Source: a virus | Direction: 5' to 3' (one strand) | Virus record (IMG/VR): IMGVR_UViG_3300042389_000786 | Location: 1 to 22,575 of that record | DNA: 22,575 nucleotides | Shown: positions 21,340 through 22,575 of the stretch, piece after piece | How the letters are laid out: each line of letters opens with the position of its first letter | Numbering within the stretch: the stretch's first letter is position 1 | Translations under genes and position numbers: made by a program | Notes under the pieces: generated by a model | Database searches by the model: none | What the model was told of the DNA's origin: nothing | The model's input: only the letters and a program-made list of their open reading frames with translations

Positions 21340-22575
21340 ATGACTTTGGGTACACAACAAAACCCTTTGCGAACAACTGAACCAATGAAGGTCGCAAGGG
21401 CCATGCTGCAGGTTTGTTTTGAGGACGGGATGGGATTGAAGGAAGTGCAGGGCCGGCTGTTCGAGTGGTACGGCGGCAAGTGGGTGCAGAGGGATCAGCA
21501 GTGGCTTGAGGACGCCGTGTGGCGATGGGCCGAGGATCTGCACGTCAGTGACGATCAGAACGGACTCGTCGTGGAGCGGTACGGCCCAACCGAGTTCAAG
21601 GTGTCAGGGATCGTGCGGGCGTTGCAGGCGCTGTGCCGAGTGGCTGCGACCGAAGTGCCGCAGTGGCTTTATACGGACTATCGGGATCGGCTGATGGATC
21701 CAGGGTGCGCGATCGCGTTCAGAGACGTGATCGTGGACGTGAAGGCGAGCGCGGGCGTTGGTGCGATGGTGTGTGTTCCGCGAGGACCGGAGTGGTTTGA
21801 TCCGTGCGTCGTGGACGTGGATTTGGATACGGGTGCGGAGTGCCCGAGGTGGATGCAGTGTTTGGAGGAGTGGAGTGGTGGGGATGAGACGTGGAAGGAG
21901 CTGTTGCAGCGGTGGATGGGCTACTCGATGATGGGCCACCGGCGTTACGCAAAGTGGATGCTGTTCCACGGAAAGATTAGGGCGGGCAAGGGCACCATCA
22001 GCACGGTGATGCGCTGGCTCGTGGGTGGGACTGGGTTCGTGGGTAGTAGTTTGGATGAGATCGCGGGCAGCTTTGGGTTGGACGGGCTGGAGTTCGCGAG
22101 AGTGCTGTGCATCTCGGAAGTGAGCGAGCTCGATTCGCGGGAGGGCGAGGTCGCGGTTCGGGTGCTGAAGAACGTGCTCGGACGGGATCCGATCTCGATC
22201 AATGCGAAGTACAAGCGCCAGATGCGGAACGTCGTGGTGAGCGCGGCCCCGTGGGTGCAGGCGAACGAGATCCCCCAGTTGCCGAACAAGGGCCGTGGCT
22301 TGAGTGGGAAGATGCTGGTGCTGCCGTTTGAGCGGAGCTTCGAGGGCAAGGAACAGCACAACCTGATGGACGTGCTAAAGGGCGAGCTGGCGGGGATCGC
22401 AGCTTGGGCGCTCAGGGGCGCGATCCGGTTGGAGGGTGCAGCGGACTCGGAGAAGTTCGCCCCCACTGATGGCGGGCTGAGGGTGGTCAAGGATTACCAC
22501 CTGACCAATAACCCTTTCGATTACTTTTTGGAGGCGCGGTTCGTGAAGAACAGGGGTGGGTTCGTGGCGAATGAG
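21340..22575 (+). CDS. P4/D5-type SF3 replicative helicase, N-terminal 412 aa (cut by window edge)
   Basis: The only plus-strand gene in the window. It starts MTLGTQQNPLRTTEPMKVAR after AGGAAGG and stays open to the right edge. Residues about 169-205 match the D5-N-type region preceding the helicase (CPRWMQCLEEWSGGDETWKE, LLQRWMGYSMMG). Walker A is at about 210-220 (HGKIRAGKGTI) and Walker B at about 254-262 (RVLCISEVS, E260). A sensor region follows at 299-313 (VVSAAPWVQANEIPQLP) and a probable arginine-finger region at 325-334 (MLVLPFERSF). Known P4 and poxvirus D5-type proteins unwind DNA at replication forks and often carry an N-terminal primase domain; only about 165 residues precede the D5-N region here, with no primase motif seen. 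One 9-mer copy lies at 22460. Confidence 0.88.
   Translation, partial: MTLGTQQNPLRTTEPMKVARAMLQVCFEDGMGLKEVQGRLFEWYGGKWVQRDQQWLEDAVWRWAEDLHVSDDQNGLVVERYGPTEFKVSGIVRALQALCRVAATEVPQWLYTDYRDRLMDPGCAIAFRDVIVDVKASAGVGAMVCVPRGPEWFDPCVVDVDLDTGAECPRWMQCLEEWSGGDETWKELLQRWMGYSMMGHRRYAKWMLFHGKIRAGKGTISTVMRWLVGGTGFVGSSLDEIAGSFGLDGLEFARVLCISEVSELDSREGEVAVRVLKNVLGRDPISINAKYKRQMRNVVVSAAPWVQANEIPQLPNKGRGLSGKMLVLPFERSFEGKEQHNLMDVLKGELAGIAAWALRGAIRLEGAADSEKFAPTDGGLRVVKDYHLTNNPFDYFLEARFVKNRGGFVANE
22460..22468 (-). repeat. Dispersed 9-mer CAGTGGGGG, copy 14
   Basis: Exact copy in the helicase gene (ATCAGTGGGGGCGAA on the minus strand), read on the plus strand as GCC CCC ACT GAT. Shows the motif is not confined to the late minus-strand operon. 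Confidence 0.85.

Noticed and set aside
21332-21360. Minus-strand sigma70-like promoter TTGTTG-17-GATTAT upstream of the 836-aa gene
   Set aside because: The spacing is ideal but the hexamers match the consensus at only 3 and 4 of 6 positions, which is expected by chance; not listed as a feature.
21313-21543. Upstream ATG at 21543 as start of the 836-aa gene
   Set aside because: It would read antisense through the helicase gene, whereas ATG 21312 has a strong AGGAG ribosome site.
257-22468. The 9-mer as a CRISPR array, transposon end or tandem repeat
   Set aside because: Copies are 54 bp to several kb apart, in both orientations, with no regular spacing, target duplications or conserved long flanks.
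257-22468. The G5 run of the 9-mer as a programmed frameshift site
   Set aside because: All coding copies lie within frames that remain open and coherent on both sides, and there is no conserved slippery heptamer or alternative frame after them.

Overview
The window is part of the genome of a tailed double-stranded DNA bacteriophage (Caudoviricetes), probably podovirus-like. It carries a dense run of virion genes on the minus strand: large terminase, portal, scaffold, major capsid protein, a probable head-tail adaptor and a very large nozzle-like tail protein. No tape measure, sheath or baseplate genes are visible. Most genes abut or overlap by 1 to 8 bases (TAATG, TGATG, ATGA). The host cannot be named; by eye the DNA is moderately GC-rich except for a more AT-rich island at about 4.1-5.7 kb. 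No tRNA, integrase, insertion sequence or CRISPR array is visible.

Layout in minus-strand transcription order, from 21312 down to 1: (a) a large low-complexity 836-aa protein, a possible HTH protein and a basic 138-aa protein; (b) a cassette of six tiny genes (43-83 aa), mostly Lys/Arg-rich, several of types commonly seen in environmental phages; (c) a 465-aa protein with a C-terminal hydrophobic segment and two small pre-terminase genes, one of them a candidate small terminase; (d) large terminase, a 141-aa ORF that overlaps the portal start, portal, scaffold, major capsid protein, then a GC-rich hairpin; (e) a 183-aa protein, the adaptor-like protein, three consecutive cysteine-rich proteins, the 1232-aa nozzle-like protein with inserted surface-type domains, and the start of a Gln/Gly-rich gene cut by the window edge. 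On the plus strand a P4/D5-type SF3 helicase starts at 21340, only 27 bp from the divergent 836-aa gene, and runs off the right edge.

The most striking signal is not a gene. The 9-mer CAGTGGGGG (reverse complement CCCCCACTG) occurs 14 times exactly, plus a one-base variant, dispersed from 257 to 22468 in both orientations. About 0.2 copies would be expected by chance on both strands. The extended consensus is roughly ATCAGTGGGGGTWC. Nearly all copies sit inside coding sequence, yet the same peptides are encoded elsewhere in these genes without the word, which suggests selection on the DNA itself. It may be an asymmetric protein-binding, recombination or regulatory site (compare mycobacteriophage stoperators or bacterial Chi sites), but its function is unknown.
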